Shown here: piece after piece, positions 1 to 7,590 of the stretch
Numbering within the stretch: the first letter of the stretch is position 1
Layout: the number at the start of each line of letters is the position of its first letter
From: Lachnospiraceae bacterium
GTDB taxonomy: Bacteria > Bacillota > Clostridia > Lachnospirales > Lachnospiraceae
DNA: 64,000 nt
Assembly: GCA_011959105.1 (NCBI GenBank)
Contig: BLLU01000149.1
Coordinates: 21,694 to 85,693 of the forward strand
Direction: 5' to 3'
Notes under the pieces: model-generated
Seen by the model: the letters and a program-made list of their open reading frames with translations, nothing else
The model's database searches: none
What the model was told of the DNA's origin: nothing
Program-made: the position numbers and the translations under genes

Positions 1-18
1 CCCGGATTCTTAAATATT

Positions 19-1125
19 TTATAACTGTTTTTCCCGATATTTTTGCAGTTCAGTCCGCAGCCTGTTATTCTCGGCTGCCAACTGCGTATTATGAACCTCC
101 AGTACGCTGTTCTGGTTCTCCAATTCGCTGTTTTGATTCTCCAACTCGTTTTTTCGGTTCTCCAGCCGACTGTTCTGGTTCTCCAACTCACTGTTCTGAG
201 ATTCCAGCTTTTCCGCTTCTATCTGTAGACAGGCAAGCCTGCTCTCCATCTCGTCCATCATATAGCGCACAGTATTCTGATCCATGATTCTGAGTTCTTC
301 TGAAAAAAATCCCATCGCTTTCACCATATCCTTATTCATATTATACAGCGTTTCATACATAGCGATAAACTGCGGGAATGCCTCGAACAATTCCACCAGG
401 CGTTCGGGATTGTCCTCGCATAGAAATGTGAGCCAGGCTTCTTCCAAAGTGTTGATCGCTTTATTCTGCATATTCTTTCTGAATATGTCAAGAGAAATCA
501 AAACGCACCTTTGCAATAAGTCCATCTCCAATCCCGTATCAAATATATGGCGGGACCGATGCAGGCATGTCTCCGGCATGTGACGCAATTCCGGCGGACT
601 GTTCTCATATAGGACAATTAAATACACTTTTTTGATCTTTCCATATGAAAAATCCCTTTTCTCCCTGGCTCTGATCCGCTTGTACTGCCGCAGCATCATA
701 TCGGACAAATAGCAGGAGCAGCGGGGTCCTGTGAACATATACCCAATCTTCTGCACCTCCACATTGGCTATGGAACCGTCCCCCAATTCTACCACAATAT
801 CTGTCACAAGCAGTGAGTTTTCGTCTTCCAGGCGCACACCGTCATTGGGTAGTTGCTTTAATATCTTCACAGGTTCTCCCAAGACCACCTCCAGAAATGA
901 TTCCAATCTGGAGGGATCGTACTCCGGATTCAACACTTCTTTAAAATAGGAATCATACAGCAGATTATGCCCTTTTATACCGGTACATCGATCCAGATAT
1001 TCCTTCTGTTGTTCATCGCTCCAGGACCCAAACAGTTCTTTTAATTCACCCCTCCTTTCAATTTTGTCCTTCAGCTCCCCAACTGAAGGCAGGTTGAAGA
1101 AATTGTTCATCGTTTTGTATACCAT
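19..1125 (-). CDS. Rpn/PD-(D/E)XK nuclease family protein with heptad-repeat tail
   Basis: A 368-residue protein of the Rpn / PD-(D/E)XK nuclease family often labelled transposase. The family's known members are DNA nucleases that promote RecA-independent recombination; the cellular role here is not known. The nuclease core is visible as TDIVVELGDGSIANVEVQK (about residues 105-125), with the expected Asp followed by E-x-Q. The last ~65 residues are exact seven-residue repeats of the type LENQNSE, a predicted coiled coil that could mediate oligomerisation. I chose the ATG at 1125 because AAAGGAGG lies just upstream; an in-frame ATG at 1146 lacks such a site. No transposon ends are visible, so this is probably a resident gene, not a mobile element. 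Confidence 0.8.
   Translation of the reverse strand: MVYKTMNNFFNLPSVGELKDKIERRGELKELFGSWSDEQQKEYLDRCTGIKGHNLLYDSYFKEVLNPEYDPSRLESFLEVVLGEPVKILKQLPNDGVRLEDENSLLVTDIVVELGDGSIANVEVQKIGYMFTGPRCSCYLSDMMLRQYKRIRAREKRDFSYGKIKKVYLIVLYENSPPELRHMPETCLHRSRHIFDTGLEMDLLQRCVLISLDIFRKNMQNKAINTLEEAWLTFLCEDNPERLVELFEAFPQFIAMYETLYNMNKDMVKAMGFFSEELRIMDQNTVRYMMDEMESRLACLQIEAEKLESQNSELENQNSRLENRKNELENQNSELENQNSVLEVHNTQLAAENNRLRTELQKYREKQL
40..240 (-). repeat. Array of 21-bp coding repeats in the nuclease gene
   Basis: The 3' part of the nuclease gene is an array of about eight 21-bp units, each encoding a heptad close to LENQNSE. The units nearest 110-200 are nearly identical at DNA level (GTTCTGGTTCTCCAACTC on the + strand), so copy number could change by slippage or recombination. 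The outer units are more diverged. Confidence 0.75.
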
Positions 1126-1188
1126 TTTTCCTCCTTTAAATAACAAAACTCTTCACAATGCCTTCTTCCCATGTACTTCCCATGTTAT

Positions 1189-1245
1189 AAAAAAATAGAG
1201 AAAACATAAACCCGGCATCCGTAGATGTGAGTTTTTGTTTTCTCT
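1189..1245 (-). terminator. Rho-independent terminator of the HicB-like gene (palindromic element copy 1)
   Basis: A perfect 9-bp outer stem, AGAGAAAAC at 1197-1205 with GTTTTCTCT at 1237-1245, encloses a second imperfect stem. On the minus strand it is followed by ATTTTTTTATAAC, a good U-tract, so it should stop transcription coming from the HicB-like gene. It shares its architecture and the core ACCCGGCATCC with the element at 1750-1798. Confidence 0.7.
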
Positions 1246-1293
1246 ATCCCTTGTGTTATAAGTGTATTCGATCTTTTCACCGCTGTCAAGTAT

Positions 1294-1710
1294 TTATATA
1301 CTTTCAGAGGACTTTTTTTCAAGTATTTTTCCCAGAAGAGCCTCCTGCAGCACCTGCGAGAAATTCAGGTTTATGGAAATTGCCGCCTCGTTCATCCACT
1401 CAGGTATACTCAAGGTTTTCTTAACCGCCCGCGAATTTGTACGCTTCTTATAAGCCAACATGTCAAACTCTATCACCACCAGGAACAAATCCTGCCCCGC
1501 AGCAATTGCCCTGGGGTCTGAGCTGTCCGGAAGCGGTCTCCCTTCCTTATCATACTCCGCCAGCACCAGGCCCAGCGCTTCCACAGCCTTCTCATAAGCC
1601 TGCGCCAAATCCTCACCCTGGGTATGGCATTCGGGTATGTCGGGAAATGAAACCCGGAAACTGCCGTTCCGGGCAATCTGAAACAGTGCGGGATAAAATA
1701 ATTTTTTCAT
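1294..1710 (-). CDS. HicB family antitoxin-like protein, solitary
   Basis: A 138-residue protein with the two-part HicB layout. The N-terminal ~75 residues (F-x-V-S-F-P-D-I-P-E-C-H-T-Q-G then AYEKAVEALGLVL) form the degenerate RNase-H-like HicB fold. The C-terminal part (VKKTLSIPEWMNEAAI...NFSQVLQEALL) looks like a ribbon-helix-helix DNA-binding segment. HicB proteins normally neutralise the HicA mRNA interferase and repress their own operon. No HicA-like gene of ~60 codons is visible next to it, so it may be an orphan antitoxin or regulator. The start at 1710 is set by GGAGG seven bases upstream; the frame is open further 5' but that part is not HicB-like. Confidence 0.8.
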   Translation of the reverse strand: MKKLFYPALFQIARNGSFRVSFPDIPECHTQGEDLAQAYEKAVEALGLVLAEYDKEGRPLPDSSDPRAIAAGQDLFLVVIEFDMLAYKKRTNSRAVKKTLSIPEWMNEAAISINLNFSQVLQEALLGKILEKKSSESI

Positions 1711-1749
1711 AAGGCACCTCCATAAAATCGGATTGTTTTCCACAAAAAA

Positions 1750-1798
1750 AGAGAAAACCCAGACCCGGCATCCAAAGATACGGACCTTCTGTTTTCCC
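1750..1798. repeat. Palindromic terminator-like element, copy 2
   Basis: AGAGAAAAC at 1750-1758 pairs with GTTTTCCC at 1791-1798 and encloses the same ACCCGGCATCC core found in the element at 1197-1245, at the same offset (13 bases from the stem start). On the minus strand it is followed by a run of seven Ts. No minus-strand gene lies upstream for it to terminate; it sits 40 bases before the HicB-like start, so the HicB-like gene is flanked by two related hairpins. Confidence 0.6.
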
Positions 1799-1881
1799 TT
1801 TCTATTACAATCCAGTGTATTCTCTTTTAGGGGATCTGTCAAGAAACTGATGTGAAAAAATGATAAATAAAAAATTAGTAC

Positions 1882-1910
1882 TGGAAATATTCAGGCCGAT
1901 GTGGTAAAGT
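1882..1910 (+). promoter_or_regulatory. Candidate promoter for the ABC-F leader
   Basis: TGGAAA and TAAAGT are separated by 17 bp. This would start a transcript near 1917, about 20 bases before the strong ribosome site of the three-codon leader ORF. The -35 matches consensus at four of six positions, so this is a weak call. Confidence 0.35.
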
Positions 1911-1937
1911 GTATTGGTAAAGACAGGAGGAGGAGCA

Positions 1938-1949
1938 ATGCGGAGATAA
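1938..1949 (+). CDS. Minimal upstream ORF (Met-Arg-Arg-stop) in the ABC-F leader
   Basis: ATG CGG AGA TAA preceded by an exceptionally strong ribosome site, GGAGGAGGAG, four bases upstream. Such a site in front of three codons suggests a regulatory translation start whose stalling is sensed, as known for leaders of several ABC-F and rRNA-methylase resistance genes. The function is inferred; only the start site and stop are seen. Confidence 0.45.
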   Translation: MRR

Positions 1950-1992
1950 TCTATTAACAGAAATTGCACAGGGATTCCGGCATTATGGCAAA

Positions 1993-2141
1993 CATGTTTC
2001 GTGGGCCGTGTTCTTTGTGTAACCGTTGATAGATATCTGGCCATATGTTTAATCCTGTGAAGAGGGGTTTCCTTTGCCCGAAACATGGAATAACATGCGG
2101 AGTCTGCTTTCGGTTACATATTGTAGCCGGAGGCATTTTTT
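1993..2141 (+). promoter_or_regulatory. Candidate attenuator: long-range stem plus terminator before the ABC-F gene
   Basis: CATGTTTC-GT-GGGC at 1993-2006 pairs with GCCC-GAAACATG at 2076-2087, a 12-bp stem with one two-base bulge. It is followed by a hairpin, CGGTTACA (2111-2118) with TGTAGCCG (2122-2129), extended by TGC/GCA and ending in TTTTTT at 2136-2141. Together with the three-codon ORF at 1938 this has the parts of a ribosome-dependent transcription attenuator. A 14-codon frame at 1985-2029 (MANMFRGPCSLCNR) lies inside the stem and is a less likely leader peptide. Confidence 0.5.
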
Positions 2142-2258
2142 ATGTGGCAAAATATCTTCTCCGGCAATATGCCCTTCAATGGCTGCATCCCGAAACAAAG
2201 GGATGGGAACCACAGGAAGCCGGCAGAAAATACAGGAACCACAAGACAGGAGGTATCT

Positions 2259-3806
2259 ATGTTACAGGTTAAAAATTTAAACATCTATCATAAAAAGGAT
2301 CTGCGCCCCCTGGCGTCCGACCTCTCCTTTACTCTGAACAGAGGAGACAAAGCCGCCATAATCGGCGAGGAGGGAAACGGCAAGTCAACTTTGTTAAAAC
2401 TCCTATGGGATCCGGCCCTGGTGGAAGACTATATTGAGTACGAGGGGGAAATTCTGAAAAACCAGGAAGTTTGCGGCTATTTACCCCAGGAATTGGACCC
2501 GGAAGAACGGCAGAAAACCGTCTATGAATTTTTGTGCGGAGAACCCGCTTTTTTGGAGACGGATTACCGGGAACTGGCATCCATGGCAGGACAGCTGGGG
2601 CTTTCTCCAGACCTGCTGTACAGCGACACAACAATGGAAAAGCTCTCCGGCGGCGAAAAGATCAAGATCCAACTGATTCGGATCCTGAGCATGCGCCCCA
2701 GCCTTTTTCTGCTGGACGAACCCTCCAATGACATTGACATTGACACTCTGAAATGGCTGGAAGACTTTATAAACCACTGTTCTTCTCCCGTGCTCTATAT
2801 CTCCCATGACGAGACTTTGTTGGAGCACACCGCCAACATGGTTCTGCATATGGAGCAGCTGAAGCGCAAGACCGAAAGCCAGTGTACCCTGTTCCGGACA
2901 GGCTACCGGGAATATGTGCGCCTTCGCCAGGAAGGCCTAGAGAGGCAGGAGAGACTGGCTCAGGAAGAGAAGGCCGCCTTTGAAAAACAACAGGAAAAAT
3001 TTCGCAGAATCTATGAGAAAGTGGAATATCGGCAGGACATCATTACCCGGCAGAACCCCGCTGGAGGAAGGCTTTTAAAGAAAAAAATGCATTCCCTCAA
3101 ATCCATGAAGCGGCGTTTTGAACGTCAGGAAGAAAATATGACCAAACGGCCGGACACAGAGGAAGCCATTTTCTTCCGCTTCGCCCAGGGAGAAGGTGTT
3201 CCCGGAGGAAAATGGGTCATCGACTTCGAACTGCCTCAACTCATGGTGGAAGACAGAGAGTTAGCCCGCAATATCCGGCTGCAGGTCAGAGGGCCGGAAA
3301 AAATCTGCATCATCGGGAAAAACGGCGTGGGCAAAACCACATTGCTGCGGCTCGTGGCACAACAACTGCTGGAACGGACAGACATCCGGGCAGCCTACAT
3401 GCCGCAAAATTACGAAGAACTGTTATCCCTGGACAAAACCCCGGTGGAATATCTTTCCCGAACCTGGGACAAAGAGGAAAACACAAGGATCCGCACTTAT
3501 CTGGGAAGTATGAAATACACGGTCCAGGAGATGGACCACGCCATCCGTGAACTCTCCGGCGGCCAGAAAGCCAAACTGCTGCTGCTGAAAATGAGCATGG
3601 AACAGCGAAACGTGCTGATTCTGGACGAACCCACCCGGAACTTCTCCCCTCTGTCAGGTCCGGTGATCCGGGAATTGCTGCAAAATTTTCCGGGTGCAAT
3701 AATCAGTGTCTCCCATGACAGAAAGTATATCCAGGAGGTATGCGACCGGGTGTTGGAACTGCGTGAAGAGGGGCTGCTGCCTGTAAACCCGGAGTCAAAT
3801 ACCTAA
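2259..3806 (+). CDS. ABC-F family ATPase, probable ribosomal protection protein
   Basis: A 515-residue soluble protein with two ABC ATPase domains and no membrane segments, the ABC-F layout. Domain 1 has Walker A GEEGNGKST, signature LSGGEKIKI and Walker B FLLDEPSNDID. Domain 2 has GKNGVGKTT, LSGGQKAKL and LILDEPTRNFSP. A charged helical linker (about residues 230-330) lies between them. Known antibiotic-resistance ABC-F proteins bind the ribosomal E site and dislodge drugs from the exit tunnel; which drug class applies here cannot be told. The start at 2259 has ACAGGAGGT upstream and matches the usual family N-terminus. An in-frame ATG at 2142 also has GGAGG, but the added 39 residues are unlike the family. 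The gene overlaps the convergent antiporter operon by four bases. Confidence 0.85.
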   Translation: MLQVKNLNIYHKKDLRPLASDLSFTLNRGDKAAIIGEEGNGKSTLLKLLWDPALVEDYIEYEGEILKNQEVCGYLPQELDPEERQKTVYEFLCGEPAFLETDYRELASMAGQLGLSPDLLYSDTTMEKLSGGEKIKIQLIRILSMRPSLFLLDEPSNDIDIDTLKWLEDFINHCSSPVLYISHDETLLEHTANMVLHMEQLKRKTESQCTLFRTGYREYVRLRQEGLERQERLAQEEKAAFEKQQEKFRRIYEKVEYRQDIITRQNPAGGRLLKKKMHSLKSMKRRFERQEENMTKRPDTEEAIFFRFAQGEGVPGGKWVIDFELPQLMVEDRELARNIRLQVRGPEKICIIGKNGVGKTTLLRLVAQQLLERTDIRAAYMPQNYEELLSLDKTPVEYLSRTWDKEENTRIRTYLGSMKYTVQEMDHAIRELSGGQKAKLLLLKMSMEQRNVLILDEPTRNFSPLSGPVIRELLQNFPGAIISVSHDRKYIQEVCDRVLELREEGLLPVNPESNT

Positions 3807-6016
3807 CCCAGCAAAATATACAGAAGCGTCAACCCCAGGCCCAGACATACAAGCAGCAATCCAAAAGACAGACTGCGGCGGATGATAAAACCATCCTCCT
3901 TGAGCCGGGCATGTTTCATGGCCGCCAGATGCACATAATCCCGCCTGGTGGGAAACCTTCGCTTCCAGGTGTGATTCCCCAGCCACTGTATGCCATTGAG
4001 CACATGTCCGGCAGCCGCCGTCATAACATTGCCTTCTGCCCGTTCCCGGGGGAGCGGGCTGTCCCGGTACAGAGTCCTGCGCAGCAGTATCACTGTCAAA
4101 TCCAGGGCACTGTCCAACAGCCTGCACAGAATCCCCCACACCAGCGGTAAAAAAGATAACAGCAGGGGCCGATACAGCAATTCCTCCAAATCCAGCCAGG
4201 CAGGCCAGGGGTTCACATACTCCCCTGGCTGCTTCCATTTAAAAAACCGCCTCACCGGCCCTGTCAAAGCAGAGGATTCTCCCGGCGCAGTCCCGGTTTT
4301 CATCAATATTCCTCTCACAATGACAATATATACCGCCGCTCCGATTCCCATGGAAACGACTGCTCCCGCCAGATTGCCCGGGCTGTAAAATGCCACCTGC
4401 TCCCCGCTTTCCTTTAACCCCATAAAGCCCTGCCCCAGCCAGGCCACAGGGTCCATGGTGAACCCCGGCGCCAGCCCCCAGAGTACCAGGATTCCGGCGC
4501 TGGCTGTGAGGGCAAATCCCGTCCCCGGATTCCAATAGCCCTTTTTTACCTCATAGGAAGCCTGCCTTGCACCATCCCCGTTTTTTTCCACAAAAATCGC
4601 CACAAACAATTTGGTCATATAAGCAGCGGTCAGCCCGCCGGAGATCAGAAACAGCCACTCCAGTATAGTAAACATCCCTCCGCCGCCATATTCCACAATA
4701 CTTTCATGCAGCAGCGTCTTGCTCACATACCCTGCGGACAGCGGTACACCGCTGACGGACAAAGCCCCTGCCAGAAAAATTCCCTTCAGCAGCGGTTTCT
4801 CTCTCCCATATCCCCGCAGTGTATTCAAATCCGACTCATGGACATTCAGGTAAATCACCCCCGCCGCCATGAACAGCACCAGCTTAATCAAAGAATGGCT
4901 TACCATATGCAGCAATGTGCCATGTACCGCCAGGGCCTTCTCCTCTCCCGCCAGCCCCTGCATACCCACTCCCACCAGAATAAAACCGATCTGGGACATG
5001 GTGGAGCAGGCCAGCGTGCGCTTCAGATCCAGTGAAAAAACAGCCAGCACCGCTCCAAGCACCATGGTGACGGCCCCCAGAGCCAACAGCAGCCTCCCCC
5101 ATTTTTCGTCCCCGTGAAACAGTTGGCTTCCTAAAATCAATATCCCGTAAATCCCGGTCTTGGTCAATATGCCGGACAGCAAAGCCGAGGCGGGAGCCGG
5201 AGCCACGGGATGGGCCCTGGGAAGCCAGATATGCAGGGGAAAGGCCCCCGCCTTTGCCCCAAATCCCACCAGCATGCATGTCCCGGCGGCATACAGGATT
5301 CTCTTATCCCGTAGGCTTTCCGCTGCCCGGGCCAATTCTGCGATCTCCAAAGTACCCAGTTCCCGATACAGCAGAAATATCCCCATCAGCAGCACCATAC
5401 CTCCTATCACCGCCACCGCCAGATAAGTTTCCGCCGCCCGCAGGGAGGCAACATTTTCCTCCTGGGCAACCCACACATAGGAAGTAAAAGACATAAGTTC
5501 GAAAAAAACAAAGGTTGTCAGCAGGTCTGCAGAAAGAAACACTCCCATGACAGTTCCCTGGGTCCACAGCAGAAACAGGTAAAACCGCTCCGCATGCCGC
5601 CGGCGGGCAAAATACTCCCCCGCAAATAATGTGGTCATAAACCACATCAGCGCCGACACCACACAGCAGATTAACCGCAGGCCGTCCATGCAGAACCGCA
5701 GCCCCAACCCGCAGATGTGGGGAACGGAATATTCCGGCATCTTCTCCATCCCCTGGAAATGCCTGAAATAAAAACCCGCCAGACACAGCACCAGCAGCAA
5801 TTCCGCCGTCACGGCGCAGACAGCCAGGAGGCGCCCGGCCCGGGAGATTCCCCGGCCAGCCCTCTTTTGGCTCCCCGCCCGGCCAGCCCCATATACTGCA
5901 GCCCCCATCAAAAAGGGCAGCAATACCAGGATCACAAGACCTATATTGCCTCTTGGAACTGTCCCGGCCGCCATACTCATTATGTCACGCCAGCCCATAC
6001 CACATTCTGTCATCAT
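3803..6016 (-). CDS. NuoL/MrpA-like proton-conducting antiporter subunit (long)
   Basis: A 737-residue polytopic membrane protein of the NuoL/MrpA/HyfB family (proton-translocating transporter domain, about residues 110-430). Visible hallmarks are FVFFELMSFTSYVW (TM5 Glu), GFGAKAGAFPLHIWLPRAHP (TM7 Lys), LSGILTKTGIYGIL (TM8 Lys) and a TM12-like segment GYVSKTLLHE. The ~250 residues after the core carry extra membrane helices and a basic region, as in long NuoL-type subunits. It is the last gene of the antiporter operon. The ATG at 6016 and the adjacent one at 6013 both follow GGAGAACAGGAG. It ends four bases inside the convergent ABC-F gene. Substrate ion (Na+ or K+ against H+) is inferred from the Mrp context. 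Confidence 0.85.
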   Translation of the reverse strand: MMTECGMGWRDIMSMAAGTVPRGNIGLVILVLLPFLMGAAVYGAGRAGSQKRAGRGISRAGRLLAVCAVTAELLLVLCLAGFYFRHFQGMEKMPEYSVPHICGLGLRFCMDGLRLICCVVSALMWFMTTLFAGEYFARRRHAERFYLFLLWTQGTVMGVFLSADLLTTFVFFELMSFTSYVWVAQEENVASLRAAETYLAVAVIGGMVLLMGIFLLYRELGTLEIAELARAAESLRDKRILYAAGTCMLVGFGAKAGAFPLHIWLPRAHPVAPAPASALLSGILTKTGIYGILILGSQLFHGDEKWGRLLLALGAVTMVLGAVLAVFSLDLKRTLACSTMSQIGFILVGVGMQGLAGEEKALAVHGTLLHMVSHSLIKLVLFMAAGVIYLNVHESDLNTLRGYGREKPLLKGIFLAGALSVSGVPLSAGYVSKTLLHESIVEYGGGGMFTILEWLFLISGGLTAAYMTKLFVAIFVEKNGDGARQASYEVKKGYWNPGTGFALTASAGILVLWGLAPGFTMDPVAWLGQGFMGLKESGEQVAFYSPGNLAGAVVSMGIGAAVYIVIVRGILMKTGTAPGESSALTGPVRRFFKWKQPGEYVNPWPAWLDLEELLYRPLLLSFLPLVWGILCRLLDSALDLTVILLRRTLYRDSPLPRERAEGNVMTAAAGHVLNGIQWLGNHTWKRRFPTRRDYVHLAAMKHARLKEDGFIIRRSLSFGLLLVCLGLGLTLLYILLG

Positions 6017-6081
6017 TACTCCTGTTCTCCTGCATCCTGCTGCGATTCAGATCCCTTTTCCCTGAAAATGACAAGGGTACT

Positions 6082-7563
6082 CTACTGCGGCGGCATCGCT
6101 GAAGCCACATCCCACAGAACCTCCCTAAAGGGTCGGGAATACAGTCCGAACAACAGAATTGCCGCCGCAAATACCGCCAGGGGCAGCAGCATCTTCCACC
6201 CCGGGTCCCTGGCCTCCGGAACCTTATTGTAATCAAAGTCTTTTCCCGGAAAAAAAGCCCTCACAGAAATCGTCAGCATATAGATGGCCGTGAACAGCGC
6301 CGACACCAGCAAGGCCCCCACTCCCGCCAGAGCCATGGGATTATCGCTGGCCACCGCCGCCTGGGCCAAATGCCATTTACTGACAAAGCCAGCCAGTCCG
6401 GGAACACCCATCAGCGCCATGCCGCAGAGAGTAAAAACCGCCAGCACTTTTGGCATTTTCCGGCCCAGACCATTAAGTTCCTGTATAAAGCTGCAGCCCG
6501 TCTCATGTATTACAGCGCCTGCGCAGAAAAAGGAACCGACTTTCATAAAGGAATGGAACAGCATATGGCAAAGTGCCCCGGCCAGCCCCAGGGGCGACAT
6601 CAGCACTGCGCCGAACAGGATATAGGACAGATTGCTCACCGTAGACCAGGCCAGCCGCCGCTTGATATGCGTCTCCTTCAACGCCCGGCCGCAGCCGTAT
6701 ACAATCGTAAAAATCACCAACAGCATCACCGTATCCTGGGCCCATGTGCCCCTTAACATCCCTGGGCCAAAGCTGTAATAGGTAATGCGCATTACAGCAA
6801 AAGCACCTGTGTTGACCACCGCCACCGCATGCAGCAGCGCCGTCACCGGTGTGGGAGCCACCCCCGCCCTTGGCAGCCAGTTGGAGAAAGGCCAAACAGC
6901 GGTTTTGACCCCAAATCCCAGAAAGCACAGCACATACATCAGAAGCATCAGATTGGTCTTGTCTCCTATTATGGCCGCATCCAACACGCCCCCGGGCACG
7001 AAAGCGGAAGTGACGCCATAGGACAGGATAAACACCATGCCGATAAAGGCAAAAGCCGCCCCGCCGATCATATAATATAAGTAACTGCGGCTGGCCAGCA
7101 CCGCCTCCCTGGTACGGGAGTGCAGGATCAGGGGCAATGTGACAAGACTCATCATTTCAAAGAAAAAATACATGGTCAGAATATTATCCGCCATGGCGAT
7201 ACCCAAAGTGACTCCATAGGTAATAATATAAAACATATAAAAAGATTTTTCGTTGTTGTCTTTATCCATATATTCAAAAGAGTACAACACCGCCGGAGGC
7301 CAGAGCACCGCCGCCAAGGCGGCGAATACCCTTCCCAGCCCGTCCAGATGGAAACTCACCCGCAGATTGCCGGTAAAGCGGAACAGAACAAATGCCTCCT
7401 CCGGTTGAAAAAACAGCATGGCCGCAACCAGTATGGAATTGAGCAGCACCAGAGCCTGCACATACCAAAGCAGGTCCCTCCTGCTTTTAAAAGGAAGCAG
7501 CGGGATCAGGATGCCTCCCAGGATGGGAAGCAGCACCACTGTGATCATCACCGCAATATGCAT
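6082..7563 (-). CDS. MrpD/NuoN-like antiporter subunit with altered TM8
   Basis: A 493-residue membrane protein of the proton-conducting transporter family. It keeps the TM5 glutamate (MYFFFEMMSLVTLP), the TM7 lysine (GFGVKTAVWPFSNWLP) and the TM12 lysine (AGFVSKWHLAQ). In the TM8 segment the usual K-S/T-G is N-T-G (ALLHAVAVVNTGAFAVMR), although a His two turns earlier resembles the NuoL/MrpA type. The normal PFHxWLP motif after TM7 is PFSNWLP. These changes suggest a specialised or partly conducting role; that is inference. Ribosome site AAAGGAGAAATAACA precedes the start. Third of four paralogous antiporter subunits in the operon. Confidence 0.85.
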   Translation of the reverse strand: MHIAVMITVVLLPILGGILIPLLPFKSRRDLLWYVQALVLLNSILVAAMLFFQPEEAFVLFRFTGNLRVSFHLDGLGRVFAALAAVLWPPAVLYSFEYMDKDNNEKSFYMFYIITYGVTLGIAMADNILTMYFFFEMMSLVTLPLILHSRTREAVLASRSYLYYMIGGAAFAFIGMVFILSYGVTSAFVPGGVLDAAIIGDKTNLMLLMYVLCFLGFGVKTAVWPFSNWLPRAGVAPTPVTALLHAVAVVNTGAFAVMRITYYSFGPGMLRGTWAQDTVMLLVIFTIVYGCGRALKETHIKRRLAWSTVSNLSYILFGAVLMSPLGLAGALCHMLFHSFMKVGSFFCAGAVIHETGCSFIQELNGLGRKMPKVLAVFTLCGMALMGVPGLAGFVSKWHLAQAAVASDNPMALAGVGALLVSALFTAIYMLTISVRAFFPGKDFDYNKVPEARDPGWKMLLPLAVFAAAILLFGLYSRPFREVLWDVASAMPPQ

Positions 7564-7590
7564 TGTTATTTCTCCTTTTGCTTATAGTGC

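Noticed and set aside
19..1125. Insertion sequence around the nuclease family transposase gene
   Set aside because: No terminal inverted repeats or target duplication are visible on either side; family members are usually resident nucleases.
1294..1710. HicAB toxin-antitoxin pair
   Set aside because: Only the HicB-like half is present; no HicA-sized frame with its dsRNA-binding pattern lies within several hundred bases.
1985..2029. 14-codon leader peptide MANMFRGPCSLCNR as the sensed ORF
   Set aside because: It lacks a good ribosome site and lies within a 12-bp stem; the three-codon ORF at 1938 has a far stronger site. Kept only as a possibility.
2142..2258. N-terminal extension of the ABC-F protein from an ATG with its own GGAGG site
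   Set aside because: The added residues do not look like the family, the segment overlaps the terminator-like leader, and a better-placed start with GACAGGAGGT exists at 2259.
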